DNA from: Puccinellia tenuiflora
Taxonomy: Eukaryota; Streptophyta; Magnoliopsida; Poales; Poaceae
NCBI GenBank assembly: GCA_012064385.1
Contig: QRDG01000480.1
Span: 429,358-493,357 of the forward strand
Length of the DNA stretch: 64,000 nucleotides
Direction of reading: 5' to 3'
Positions within the stretch are counted from its first letter, which is position 1. Each line of letters begins with the position of its first letter. The notes beneath the pieces are model-generated. The model was not told the DNA's origin. It ran no database searches and saw only the letters and a program-made list of their open reading frames with translations. Below are positions 23,055-33,605 of the stretch, piece after piece. A program made the translations under genes and the position numbers.

Positions 23055-24835
23055 GGCCTACCATAATCTCAAATTACCTGTCTCAACATTGAGCGCCACG
23101 ATTTCGCAAGTTAGAAATACCGGTCCAAGATTAGGCTCAACCATGCAGCAGATTTTTCCATTGACATAAGCAGGTGGCATGTCAGCTACTGGTCTGGGAG
23201 GAGGGTCTACTATATGCCATGGCTTCTCTTTCACATACCGTAATTTGCACTCAAGGTTGTATTCTCACATTACCAGGTCCTTTTTGTAGGAGATCACATG
23301 CATATTAATCTTGGAGTTGTAACCCAACCCAATGCGCCCAGCAAAGAAAGTCTCATCGTCGTTGGGAGTCTCTATGCACTGATAATAACCCATCGAAGGA
23401 TTGCATACGAAATCCCAGGTATTGCAGCTCCCCACATTGAGACCGTGACATGACTGGGAGCATAAGAGATTAGGATCCTTAACCAAAGCACATGGACCAG
23501 GGAAATCCCTCAGATCCACAAACAATCCATAGCTACCATCCAATATGAGCATAACACGAGGGCGCTTATTCAAGTTTGCATGGATGGCATGTGACTGAAT
23601 AAAATGGTCAGTCCTAATCATTGCACGCCATTTCCTACAGACCAAGCTCAACTCTGAAACTGAGCGTGCGGACATCCACTTGAGGACATCCGACCAAGCT
23701 TTAGTCGTCAGTGACGAGAAGACCATCTCCTCAATTGTGCGCCCGAACGGACCGAGGTGCTCCTCAAACAGACCAAGTGTCAGGCAGAAGTCGCCATCGC
23801 AGCTGCCAATTATGGTCCCATCTGGTGTGAATAAAATCCCCGGGGCGTACTTGCTGTCAGGATCCACCGCAAACACTTTGAGAGCTCCAGACCGGAACAT
23901 GATCTTTTTCCGACCATCGTCCAAATGGTACATACATAGTGGGGCAATGTAGAGAGACCGCAGCATAACGCGCTCAGATTCTGGCCAAGCACTTCGATCG
24001 ATGCAACAGAGCTTCACCCACCGGGCTTCCATGTAATCTCTTAACAAGAATACATTGAAAAGAGCATCGCTTTCAGGCTCTCCATGGCAGAAGCATAAGC
24101 ATCCGCCCAACTCCGTCAGACATGAATTCCGCAAACCTGGCCATGGCAACGGGAACGGCAACAAATGTCTCACGGCTTGTGTTGAAAGTAATAATGCCAG
24201 CTTCATGGCAGAAAAAGTGCAGATGCCCGTTTATGTAAACAGCCAGATGGTTCTCGTCAATGTAGTACGAGGGAGGCTGCTGGGCAATACGCCTTCAGTA
24301 TGCAGACGTGTCAAGGACCAAGACCTCACAGCAATAGACACTAGGTCCGCAAAATAGACGCACCAACTTATGCTCTTTGGTTACTGAGCAGTAACCAAGG
24401 CCGTAACACACCTCCCAGAAGAATGCATTCGAAGCTGGCCTCGTGGCAGCTTCAATGGCGCCTGAGTGTCAGGTAGAGCTAACATAGCACCAGTTGATGG
24501 ATTGCAGACGAATAGCCGCCTTTGTTAGTGCATCGGATGAGGATGAGGCCATGGCAGGGCATGGTGACAGGGATAGGGCACCCTAGCCGGAGATCATCCC
24601 GCGTGAGCTTCTCGACCGGACCGCCGGGACGCCAGGAGTAGACGTAACCGTCGTAGGAGGAGGACCTGGCCGGAGTGAGGAGCAGCATGGGGCGGCGGCG
24701 GCTCAGCGCGTTCGCCAGTTGGGCACGGAGGCCGACGAAGCTGGGCGAAGAGAGCATCGCGCACCACTCGCGTGACACGGCGCGGAAGCGGCCGATGGAC
24801 TTCTCCGCCGCTGTGGTCGATCCTGCTGGCTCCAT
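23055..24835 (-). pseudogene. Broken F-box/F-box-associated gene
   Basis: The minus-strand reading starts MEPAGSTTAAEKSIGRF at 24835 and enters at once the second half of an F-box (RAVSREWCAML). It proceeds through F-box-associated repeats until a frameshift near 24513. Past it the frame resumes (FVCNPSTG), meets a TAA at about 24385 and another near 24235, then continues open from 24206 to 23265 with a second F-box-like half (SELSLVCRKWRAMI). It meets TGA at 23265 and reads on in the same frame to about 23055. Family members recruit substrates to SCF ubiquitin ligases. This copy lacks the first half of the F-box and has several stops, so it is very likely non-functional. A 5' tandem duplication overlaps its start. 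Confidence 0.75.
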
Positions 24836-25140
24836 CCTGCTTCGGGCGCTGTGGAGAGGAGAATCACCGACGGAAGCGCAGCAGACCTCTCCGAGGAGCG
24901 AGGAGAACTCTGGCGGCGGCTATGGCAGTCGAGGTGGGGCGGTGGGATGGAGAAAGGGGATCGGCGTGGCGTACTGTGTCTTCTCCGCCGCTTTGGTAGG
25001 ACCTGCTGGCTCTATGTTGCTGCGAGCGCGCAGGAGTCGGTGGGGAGTACCTGCGCCGCCGCAGCAACTCTCTCCGGGGAGGACTCTGGCGGCGGCAGGA
25101 ATGGCAGCCGAGGTGGGGCGGTGAGATGGAGAAAGTGGAC
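24795..25140. repeat. Tandem duplication at the 5' end of the F-box pseudogene
   Basis: Two adjacent diverged copies of about 175 bp. Copy one is roughly 24795-24970, copy two roughly 24975-25140. Shared landmarks are CTTCTCCGCCGCT, CCTGCTGGCTC, CTCTGGCGGCGGC and CGAGGTGGGGCGGTG followed by GATGGAGAAAG. The duplication spans the putative start codon and leader. Confidence 0.75.
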
Positions 25141-25371
25141 CGACGATGAAATTACGGGGGCAGGATCAGGGACTAGTTTTGGAACCATGTGGGCTTATTG
25201 GGCCGCAAACCGGGCCATGATAAAAATGTCCGACCTAACGTTGGGCAAAACCCATAGGTAGGACTTAAAAAAGTCTCAAAAAAAAGGTAGGACTTAAAAA
25301 ATGTGGAGAAGTCATCAATAATTTTTTAGCAAGAAGCGTCCTCATCCTGTTAGGGACAGTGTCAAAAAAAT

Positions 25372-25595
25372 TTGCAGGTCATGAATGAATCTCTAAATGA
25401 GAGATATCTTGGGATGCCGACTGATGTTGGCCACTCCAAGACCGGAACCTTCAAATTCCCCAAGGATTGTATATGGACTAAGGTAAAAGGATGGCTTCAG
25501 AAACTATTATCCGCAGTCGGGAAGGATGTCCTCATTAAATCAACTGTCCATGCAATTCCAGTATATTGTTTCCATCTTCCTCGGGGTTTACCATT
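25372..25595 (+). mobile_element. LINE reverse-transcriptase fragment
   Basis: The plus-strand reading gives NESLNERYLGMPTDVGHSK, then KVKGWLQKLLSAVGKDVLIK and VHAIPVYCFHLPRG. This is the C-terminal part of a plant LINE reverse transcriptase (the conserved YLG-P block and the GKDVLIK block). It breaks off at about 25595. It is an isolated remnant; no tail or target duplication was identified. Confidence 0.8.
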
Positions 25596-26046
25596 ATTGT
25601 GTTGTCGACCCACCACCATTGCAATGCTAACCCACCACCATCACCGCCCCCGCACTGCATCAAATCTGCAACGAGCTCGCCTTCATAGGAGTAGAGAAAG
25701 AAGAGGAATCAACACAAATAAACACGCATATTTTAGTTTTAAATGGTAGTTATTTATTGGAGGGAAAAAATCACCGAGAGAGTGATCTTAAATATTTTAC
25801 CCTTCTTTATAATATTTCTCCTACAACCTACAAATGGGTTTTGAAATTCATATTATCAAACCAGGGGAGCCGCTCCTAAAGGGCACCAGCCTATCGCCAA
25901 GCCCACCGATCTTTCAGAGGCCTTTGTTCGGCCTAGCTGAGCATTTTTGTGCAGAAGCGTCGTAACATGGACCAAATACAACCCTTAAATTGTTCCAAAA
26001 GAAAGACTCCAATGAAAATCCGGAGTCGACCACTGATCTTCTTTGC
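25596..26046. other. No gene seen
   Basis: 450 bp of low-information sequence between the LINE remnant and the hAT element. Nothing recognised. Confidence 0.45.
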
Positions 26047-26054
26047 GATGCTTC

Positions 26055-26692
26055 CAGGGCCGACCCTGGAGGGGATTGAGCGGGGCGGCTGTCCCGGGTC
26101 CAGAAATTCCAGGGGCCCTCCGCATGCATGTGTACATTAGGCCTTTGTATAATACGAAGAAGAAAAAAACAAAAATAGCCTAGTAAAGCTATTGCCTATT
26201 GGGCCTTTTGTCTCGTTGGGAGACTCCAAATCAATTTGATTTGATCTGCTCTACGTCTCGGGGCTCAAATACAACATGTTTGCTCATCGAAAAATCGAGA
26301 CCAATTTGCACTTAGAAGATTTTAGTGTATGTTGGAGTTGTAATACTCCTCCGTCATAGTCAAATTATGTTTTCGTGCATCCGTGGTTATTCCCCGCAAA
26401 GACTTTTCAAGTGAAATTTTGTGTCATGTTACTCTTGTTTGATATCTATTTAGGTAACGTATTTACACAATGTTTTAAATAGTGTGTTATAAAAAATAGA
26501 GACAACCCTACAAAATAGCTATAGCGGAGCTAAATGGAGCTATAGCGGGTAATTGTACATGGTTTCGTTTAGCGGTAACCTTGTCAAACATCTATAGCCG
26601 GAGCTCTAGCGGGCTATTTAAAACTTTGATTTACAACAAGGCCCTAAATTCTAGTTTCATCCCGGGTACCTGAAATCTCAGGACCGGCCCTC
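26055..26692. mobile_element. Non-autonomous hAT-type element, 638 bp
   Basis: The left end reads CAGGGCCGACCCTGG and the right end (reverse complement) GAGGGCCGGTCCTGA, the CAGGGCCGG-type termini typical of many plant hAT elements. The flanks GATGCTTC (26047-26054) and GATGCTTT (26693-26700) match at 7 of 8 bases, fitting an 8-bp target duplication. There is no transposase. A smaller inverted-repeat element is nested at 26472-26624. Confidence 0.7.
26472..26624. mobile_element. Small nested MITE-like element
   Basis: Starts GTTTTAAATAG and ends CTATTTAAAAC, perfect 11-bp inverted ends. Internal words GGAGCTATAGCGGG and CGGAGCTCTAGCGGG are also arranged as repeats. No clear target duplication. 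It lies inside the hAT-type element. Confidence 0.55.
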
Positions 26693-26700
26693 GATGCTTT

Positions 26701-27299
26701 TGCAATGCCTACGGACATTTTTTTAATGATGAGTTGGGCAAACCTTGGCTTCTCATCTTTTGAACTAACGGCAGCAGCAGACAATTTTTGATGTTGAGTG
26801 CTCTAGTTTTGTTTTTCTAGGCTTTGGTGGATAGCTGTATAGTCCTATGTAATATAAACAGTAGTGAAGTTGCTACTTTTTTGGACGGCCAATAAAAACA
26901 GAGATGACACCTTATTTCAGAATAAATTGGAGGAACTGCTGCCGACGAACACTAAAATGGTAGCTGCACTTGAAAAAAAAAATCACACATGAGATCTCTT
27001 ACGTTGCATCTCTCAACTAGTATATGATGCGCTGTTGTTACCTAGTGTGGTTAGGTCAGCTATCACACAACATTGTACTGTACGAAGAACTGCAAAGCGT
27101 GCCGACGTTTCTCCATTTCTGAAACTATCGACATGCTAGCCAGTAGATATTTTCAGCCGAGTCAACCCACCTGGCCGTGTTGTGTGGCCGACATATATGA
27201 TTTAATTTTGTAGAAAAACAAAACATTGCTCCACAGAAGTACACATATGCAGTTGCCACTTGCCAGGTACGGAATAGTAAATCATCGACGAATGTCTAT
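26701..27299. other. No gene seen
   Basis: Six hundred bp of AT-rich sequence between the hAT element and a LINE-tail-like stretch. No domain-bearing frame and no clear repeat boundaries. Confidence 0.45.
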
Positions 27300-27470
27300 T
27301 AATACCGGGCTCTGGGGGGTTCAACAAGACAAGACAATACAACGCCACTAGTTGTCTAATTGCTTGGCGTTTTGGCCAAGGGTTGGTTTGTAAGACTTCT
27401 CTAAACTCCTCCTTAATCAATGAAAAATGACAATTTTTTTTGCCTTATTTCAAAATAAATAAATAAATCT
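27300..27470 (+). mobile_element. Possible LINE 3' end
   Basis: Contains GTTTGTAAGACTTCTCTAAACTCC and TCCTTAATCAATGAAAAATG followed by an A/T-rich tail ending CAAAATAAATAAATAAAT. This arrangement resembles 3' untranslated regions of grass LINEs of the type seen here. Only the tail is present, so the call is tentative. Confidence 0.4.
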
Positions 27471-27533
27471 GCAGGTTAGGAATGTATCTTTATTATTAAA
27501 TTGGAATAGGACGTGATGGTTCTTGATGGTACG

Positions 27534-28252
27534 TAGGGATGGCACCCGCAGGGTATGGGTGCGGGTGGAGCCACCCCATACCCTTACCCGTGCCCCCCCG
27601 AGCTTGCCCATCATCCGTGCCCATACCCGTAAGCGGGTATAATTTTTATCCATACCCTTTACCCGACAGGGTAAAAGGATACCCGCAGGTAAAAATACCC
27701 GCATTTGCAACATATCAATTGAGCCAAAAAAAGAAATAAGATAATTAATGTGACCATACGTAGTCATAAACAACCACACATAAGTGTATACATTAAATTC
27801 ATAAACTCACGACAAAATATATAAATAATTTAACCATACATAAGGCCATAAAATAAGCATTACAATAAAGTTTTCACTATAACAAGTTCAACCAAAATAA
27901 ACTCGAGCAATCCAGCAATAGGAAAAAAATGTCTGTGGCTAGCTAGTTACGGGATTATGGGACGTCCGATCGATCGTGGGCCTCATGGGCTGACTTGAGT
28001 TGACCTATGCGGTCATGAGGGATTAGAAAATTAGGTTATGTTTAATTAACCTAAGCTCCACTTGACAGAATTTATATGGGTACAAGGGCACGCGTGTATG
28101 GGTAATGTAATCCCATGACCGTACCCTCTCTGCCCGATGTGCACAAGATTTCCCTATTTATATACCCATGGGTTTTTTAGTCCCAAACCTTTGCCCTAAT
28201 AGGGTTTTTACCCGCAGTGTATGCGGGTACACGGTACCCATTGCCATCCCTA
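27534..28252. mobile_element. Non-autonomous hAT-type element, 719 bp
   Basis: Inverted ends TAGGGATGGCA (left) and TGCCATCCCTA (right) are flanked by a perfect 8-bp target duplication ATGGTACG at 27526-27533 and 28253-28260. The subterminal regions are rich in GGGTAC/GTACCC words arranged in inverted fashion. No coding capacity. The 8-bp duplication supports a hAT assignment. Confidence 0.8.
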
Positions 28253-28503
28253 ATGGTACGTCATGCACAAAAGACAGATTTACCCTCCCACAAAAATACA
28301 TAATAATATTGTAAAATTGCCATCGTACCGTTTCACTATTTTCTTCCTTACATCGCTTCTTGAAACTCTTCACCTACCGACTTGCCCACCCAGCCACCCT
28401 TGATGTCTTCTTTCGATCCCTTCTCCAACCTCTCTCACCCTCGTCACCGGCAGCCACAGTGGCCGGCGGAGAGGTGAAGGGAGCCCTTCTCGTTTAGGTT
28501 TTC

Positions 28504-28651
28504 TGTTAACGATATGAGTCCACTTAGGACTCCAATACGTATTGTAATAGGTTACCTAACCCAGCTCTATGTCGGTTGGCTTGTACTACATATACGATGT
28601 AATCTGCTCTAAACAAATCAATATAGAATCAATAGTTCTCCTCAATTATCA
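28504..28651 (+). mobile_element. Copia 5' LTR
   Basis: 148 bp, starting TGTTAACGATATGAG and ending CTCAATTATCA. Near-identical to 33458-33605, so the insertion is not very old relative to the heavily diverged surroundings. Confidence 0.9.
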
Positions 28652-28665
28652 TGGTATCAGACGCC
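28652..28665 (+). other. Copia primer-binding site
   Basis: TGGTATCAGACGCC directly follows the 5' LTR. The first ten bases match the initiator-tRNA-Met primer site used by plant Copia elements. Confidence 0.8.
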
Positions 28666-28685
28666 TAGGTTTTCCGCACCTCGGC

Positions 28686-29252
28686 ATGGCTCCGCCGCCA
28701 AAACCCCCACCGCCGCCATCGCGGCCTCTCTTCACCGCCGCCGGCGATCCTATCTCTACTTCTACATCGACACCAGCGCCTCCTCCGGCTCCGCCCACTA
28801 CTCCATCAACATGGCGCCCACCTTATGATCCTTGGACCAGCCTCGTTCAAGCATGGCCGATGCCCTGGATGGCACCATCTCCCTACGGTGCACCCCCGGC
28901 GTACTACGGCGCTTGGAACTCTGGTCTTCGCCCATCAATAGGATCTTCACCGACATACGGCGCCCCTGCTATGGTGCCCGTCTATTCGCTTGGTTATGCG
29001 ACTCCACCACCGACTACGCCATACATGTACGGTGCTCCTCCGATCCTACCTTACATGACTGCAACCCCGGCTCCATTGGCCTCTGTGCCCGCGTCTTCGA
29101 CACCAAGCTGGGATCAGTCCGCCTTCATCGCCACCATGAACAATTTCACGCCCAATAACCAAGGTACGGATTGGATTTTCGATTCAGGTGCATCTTCGCA
29201 TATGTCTTCTAATTTGAATTTGCTGCCATCTTGTTCTCCTTCTAATTTTTAA
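28686..29252 (+). pseudogene. Copia polyprotein N-terminus with protease motif
   Basis: The ATG at 28686 begins MAPPPKPPPPPSRPLF, followed by about 120 residues of Pro/Tyr/Ala-rich sequence and then DWIFDSGASSHM, the aspartic protease active-site block (DSGA). A TAA closes the frame at 29250-29252. The usual UBN2/gag core and CCHC knuckle are not visible, so the gag was lost or replaced. The protease continues in a shifted frame towards 29337. Confidence 0.75.
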
Positions 29253-29336
29253 TCCATTATCATTGGCGATGGCTCCTCTATACCCATCACATGCACTGGT
29301 CACTCCTCTATTCCAAATCATACTCAAAATTTTCTC

Positions 29337-30668
29337 GTGCGAAATATTCTCATTGCTCCATCCATAATTAGAAATCTCATCTCTGTTCGTCAGTTTACTA
29401 TTGACAATTCTGTCTCTTTGGAATTCGACCCTTTTGGCTTATATGTGAAAGATCTAAACACCGGGACGGTTCTGGCCCGCTACAATAGTTCGGGTGACCT
29501 ATACCCTCTCCACACCGCGTCCTCCTCCACTCCGCATGCCCTGCACGCCTCCGTTGATCTCTGGCATCGTCGACTGGGACATCCCAACAAAACTACACTA
29601 TCATCTATGCTTCAAGAATTTTGTATCCCTAGCTCTAGTTCGTCTCATGATTCTTCCCTCTGCAATGCCTGTCAATGCGGAAAACATGTTCGCCTCCCCT
29701 TTAGTACTTCTAATACGGCTAGTTCTTTTCCTTTTGAGCTAATATGGCGAGCTTTACATGGTATTCTCCCTCTGAAGTGTATCCTTGCTAACCGTCATGT
29801 GGGTACTTCTGGAGCATGCCCCATTTGCAATCAAGGTCCAGAAGATATCATGCACTTACTTTTCCAATGTCAGACTGCCCAGGATATGTGGAATTCTCTT
29901 GGAGTGATAGGAATTATTGATGAAGCCATTCAAGGTGATCGAGCTGGTTCGGGAGCACTTGAGATTCTCTTAAGGCGTCATGATAATGCTTACCAGAACT
30001 TTGACAATGTTGGTCTCAAAGAGTTAATCGCGGTTACTGCTTGGTATCTCTGGTGGATTAGGAGGAGGCGAACACACAATGAGGATGTCCCCCCGCTGTT
30101 TCGTTGTAAGATGTCGATTCTCTCTATTGTCGCCAATGCAGCAAAAGCAGCTAGACCTAGCACTATAAACTCGGAAACCAAATGGGTTAAGCCTGAGCCA
30201 CGCCATGTGAAGCTCAATGTCGATGCGACATTCCATTTGGATTCCTGCTCTGGAGCTACAGGTGCCGTGATACGAGACTTCCAGGGCCACTTTATAGCTG
30301 CTTCCACAAAATTCATACCGCATGTGGCTTCAGCGTCTGCGGCTGAAGCAATGGCTATGAGAGAAGGGATACAACTTGCCATCAGGCTGGGGTGCAACGT
30401 TATTATTGTTGAATCTGATTCTTTGGAGACGATTGAGGCATGCTCAGGACAACAAATGTGGTGGACGGAGAACGCTGCCATCTATGCAGATTGTGTGGAT
30501 CTGGCCTCCTCTGTGGGAACCATCAGATATAAACACTGCTTGAGGGAGGCAAATATAGTTGCCCATGAGCTAGCTAGGGATAGCTTTCTTAATAAAAGCT
30601 CTTGTAATTGGGACGATGATCCCCCTAGCTTTCTTTTAAATAGCCTCACAAATGATGTAACACTGTAA
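29337..30668 (+). pseudogene. Chimeric frame: Copia GAG-pre-integrase fused to LINE zf-RVT/RNase H
   Basis: A single open frame of 443 codons. About residues 1-135 are Copia protease tail and GAG-pre-integrase (HASVDLWHRRLGHPNKTT, then a CNACQCGKH zinc-binding block). From about residue 136 the sequence is LINE: a zf-RVT block (CPICNQGPEDIMHLLFQC) and an RNase H-like domain (VKLNVDATFHLDSC, AEAMAMREGIQLA, VESDSLETIEAC, REANIVAHELAR). The join falls at FPFELI then WRALHG with no stop, so a LINE insertion happened to keep the frame. This is a fortuitous fusion of two transposon proteins. There is no sign that it is used, but it is an unusually long intact chimera. Confidence 0.8.
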
Positions 30669-30794
30669 CCGTTTGCGATAAAGGCAACAGGTTTTTCGAC
30701 GCACTCTTTTCCTTACCAGGGTACCTGCGGGGACTGGAAGGTTATTAATGAGGCGGCCTGTTGATTTAATATAAGTGGTGTTGATTAAAAAAAA
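29743..30794 (+). mobile_element. 5'-truncated LINE inserted in Copia
   Basis: Starts in the middle of the zf-RVT linker and ends in an A-run at 30787-30794, after which the Copia integrase reading resumes (CATTGTGATCTATGG, HCDLWTSP). The reverse transcriptase and endonuclease are absent. I could not fix a target duplication at the junctions. Same family as 17727-18885 and 51343-51836 by zf-RVT and RNase H wording. Confidence 0.85.
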
Positions 30795-31430
30795 CATTGT
30801 GATCTATGGACATCCCCTATCCCTAGTGTCTCTGGCTTTAAATATTATCTAGTTATCCTTGATGATTATTCTCATTACATATGGACGTTTCCTCTTCGTG
30901 CCAAGTCGGATGCTCACACAATTTTTCTTAATTTTCGACAATATGCTCTTGTGCACTTCGGCCTTCCCATACGCTTTATTCAATGTGACAATGGCCGCGA
31001 ATTCGATAATGCTAGCAACCGCAATTTCTTTCTCTCTATTGGCACCCTTCTTTGGTTTTCTTGCCCATACACATCTCCACAAAACGGAAAAGAAGAACGA
31101 TCTCTACGATCCATCAATGACATCCTACACACCATCCTCATACAAGCTTCACTTCCACCTCGCTTTTGGGCCGAAGCTCTTCGTACCGCCACTTTCCTTC
31201 TCAACATCCGACCAACAAAAACATGTCTCCTCTATACACCTTTTCAGTCCCTTTTTCTCCATCATCCTGACTATTCCTCTCTTCGTATTTTTGGATCTTT
31301 TTCCCAAATATCACCGCCACCACCAAACACAAGATCGAACCTCGCTCTCTTCCATGTGTTTATCTTGGACCCTCCGATGATCACAAGGGCTCTCGTTGTT
31401 ACGATCCCTCCTCTGGCCGTGTTCTGATTT
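30795..31430 (+). pseudogene. Copia integrase core
   Basis: Resumes with HCDLWTSPIPSVSGFKYY and continues through ILDDYSHYIW, QCDNGREFDN and QNGKEERSLR, which carry the three catalytic acidic positions (D, D, E) of the integrase core. It then reaches RFWAEALRTATFLLN. The frame changes once near 30950 and is lost after about 31420. Inactive without repair. Confidence 0.85.
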
Positions 31431-31676
31431 CTCGTCACATCACTTTCGATGAAAACGTCTTTCCATATGCCACTGTCTCCTCCCCGAAGTCTACCACACC
31501 ACCATCTATCACCAATCCTACGCAACGACCCCTCTTATCCCAACCTATAGCTCATCCCCCCTCACCCCCTACCGAACCAACAGACACCTCTCCCCACGAC
31601 CCACGACCCATGCCCCACCCCTATCACATCGCAAACTCCTGCCGCGGCAGAATTTTCTGTCGGGGCAGATTCCACC

Positions 31677-32444
31677 TTGCCGCCAACCCCTGCCACGACA
31701 GAAATTTCTTCTGTTTCTCCTGCCGCGGCAACATATGATCCCGATCTCTCCTTGGCCTCTTCTCCAGTCGCCCTCTCTGATGCACCGATTCCTCTCAATG
31801 CGGTTTCCGTTGAAATTCCTCACAATGACCATGTCATGCGAACTCGAGGCAAGCGTGGCTTTCATCTTCCCGTTCGTCGACTAAACCTATCCACCACTAC
31901 AACTATTTCTCCAATTCCCACAACTTACAAGCGTGCCCTTCTTGATCCGCTCTGGCATGCTGCTATGCGTGATGAGTTTGATGCTCTCACTCAAAATAAT
32001 ACATGGACCCTCGTTCCCAAACCAGCTAATGCCAATGTTGTCTCCGGTAAATGGGTTTTTCGGCACAAATTTCACGTTGATGGTACTCTTGCTCGATATA
32101 AAGCCCGTTGGGTCTGTCGTGGTTTTTCTCAACAACATGGCATCGATTATGATGAGACTTTCTCTCCTGTTGTCAAACCAAGTACTATTCGTGTCGTTCT
32201 TAGTATTGTTGTTTCTTCCTCTTGGCCTATTCATCAACTTGACGTCAAAAATGTTTTTCTCAACGGCACTCTCAATGAAACTGTCTATTGTCAGCAGCCC
32301 TTGGGTTTTGAATATCCCGCTTCTCCCAATCTCATTTGTCTTCTTCACAAATCATTGTACGGTCTTAAACAAGCCCCCTCAGGCATGGTTTCATCGGCTT
32401 GCTACGTTTATTCAAACAATTGGCTTTACACCCTCAAAATCTGA
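31677..32444 (+). pseudogene. Copia reverse transcriptase, N-terminal part
   Basis: Contains NNTWTLVPKPANANVVSG, KWVFRHKFHVDGTLARYKAR, DYDETFSPVVKPSTIRVVL and QLDVKNVFLNGTL, the successive blocks of the RVT_2 family. It ends at LYGLKQAP, where a frameshift near 32380 throws the reading out of frame. Confidence 0.85.
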
Positions 32445-32468
32445 TTCCTCTTTATTCATTTTTTAGTC

Positions 32469-33445
32469 TAAAGATCATACTGCCTATCTTTTACTCTATG
32501 TTGATGACATTATTCTCATCGCTTCCTCTGATTCTTTTCTCCACCACATCATCTCGTCACTCAACAATGAATTCTCTATGACTGATCTAGGAACCCTACT
32601 ACATCATTTTCTCGACATTGCTGTCACTCGTTCCGCTGATAGTATTTTTCTTTCTCAACGCCAATATATTCTTGACTTACTTACTCGTGCTAGCATGTCT
32701 GACTGTCATCCCTCTCGTACGCCAGCTGATGTTGGATCCAAATGTTCGGCTGATGGTGATCTCGTACCCGATCCTAGTCTATATCGTAGTATAACCGGTG
32801 CACTCCAATATGCTACACTCACACGTCCCAACATCTCCTACTCTGTCCAACAAGCCTGTCTCTATATGCATGATCCTCGTCTTCCTCATTTCAACCATGT
32901 CAAACGAATCCTACGCTATCTCAAAAGCACTCTTGATCATGGCTTACTTATCAATTCTTCTTCTCCCACAAGTTTGACAGCTTATTCAGACGCGGACTGG
33001 GCGAGTTGTCCTGATACTCGACAGTTCACATCCGGCTATTGTGTATATTTGGGTGATAATCTTGTTTCATGGTCTTCCAAAAGGCAGGTTACTGTTTCCA
33101 GGTCATCAGCTGAAGGGAGTATAGGTCTGTTGCGCATACTGTTGCTGAGACAGTTTGGCTTCGCCAACTACTTGCCGAGCTTCATCGTCCACTAGATCGT
33201 GCAACTATCATCTACTGTGACAACATATATGCAGTCTACATGACATCCAACCCTGTTCATCATCGCCGTACGAAGCACATTGAGATTGATATTCATTTGG
33301 TTCGCGAGAAGGTCGCACTTGGTGAAGTGCGTGTTCTACATGTTCCAATCAATGTCCAATTTGCAGATATATTCACCAAGGGTCTACCCACTGCTCCATT
33401 CATCGACATCCGATCCAGTCTCAACATCGTGACACCCGACGTTGA
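32469..33445 (+). pseudogene. Copia reverse transcriptase C-terminus and RNase H
   Basis: After a TAG at 32466 the reading continues with LLYVDDIILIASS (the catalytic YVDD block), EFSMTDLGTL and RYLKSTLDHGL. It then enters the Copia RNase H (YSDADWASCPDTRQFTSGYC). A small deletion near 33117 shifts the frame at SSAEG. The C-terminal end (HHRRTKHIEIDIHLVREKV, QFADIFTKGLP) is readable in the new frame to the polypurine tract. Confidence 0.85.
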
Positions 33446-33449
33446 CACT

Positions 33450-33457
33450 GCAGGGGG
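33450..33457 (+). other. Copia polypurine tract
   Basis: GCAGGGGG directly before the 3' LTR start TGTTAACG. Confidence 0.75.
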
Positions 33458-33605
33458 TGTTAACGATATGAGTCCACTTAGGACTCCAATACGTATTGTA
33501 ATAGGTTAACTAACCCAGCTCTATGTCGGTTGGCTTGTACAATTTATACGATGTAATCTACTCTAAACAAATCAATATACAATCAATAGTTCTACTCAAT
33601 TATCA
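33458..33605 (+). mobile_element. Copia 3' LTR
   Basis: 148 bp, near-identical to 28504-28651 with only a few substitutions (for example TAATAGGTTAACTAAC against TAATAGGTTACCTAAC). Confidence 0.9.

Larger units (their letters stand above)
28504..33605 (+). mobile_element. Decayed Copia-type LTR retrotransposon with a LINE inside
   Basis: A complete element bounded by two 148-bp LTRs, with primer-binding site (TGGTATCAGA) and polypurine tract (GCAGGGGG). The domains occur in Copia order: protease, GAG-pre-integrase, integrase, reverse transcriptase, RNase H. Several frameshifts and stops make it inactive. The flanks TTTTC (28499-28503) and TTTTT (33606-33610) match at 4 of 5 bases, fitting a 5-bp target duplication. 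A LINE fragment (29743-30794) splits the polyprotein between GAG-pre-integrase and integrase. The N-terminal gag core found in most Copia elements is missing, replaced by a Pro-rich stretch. Confidence 0.9.
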
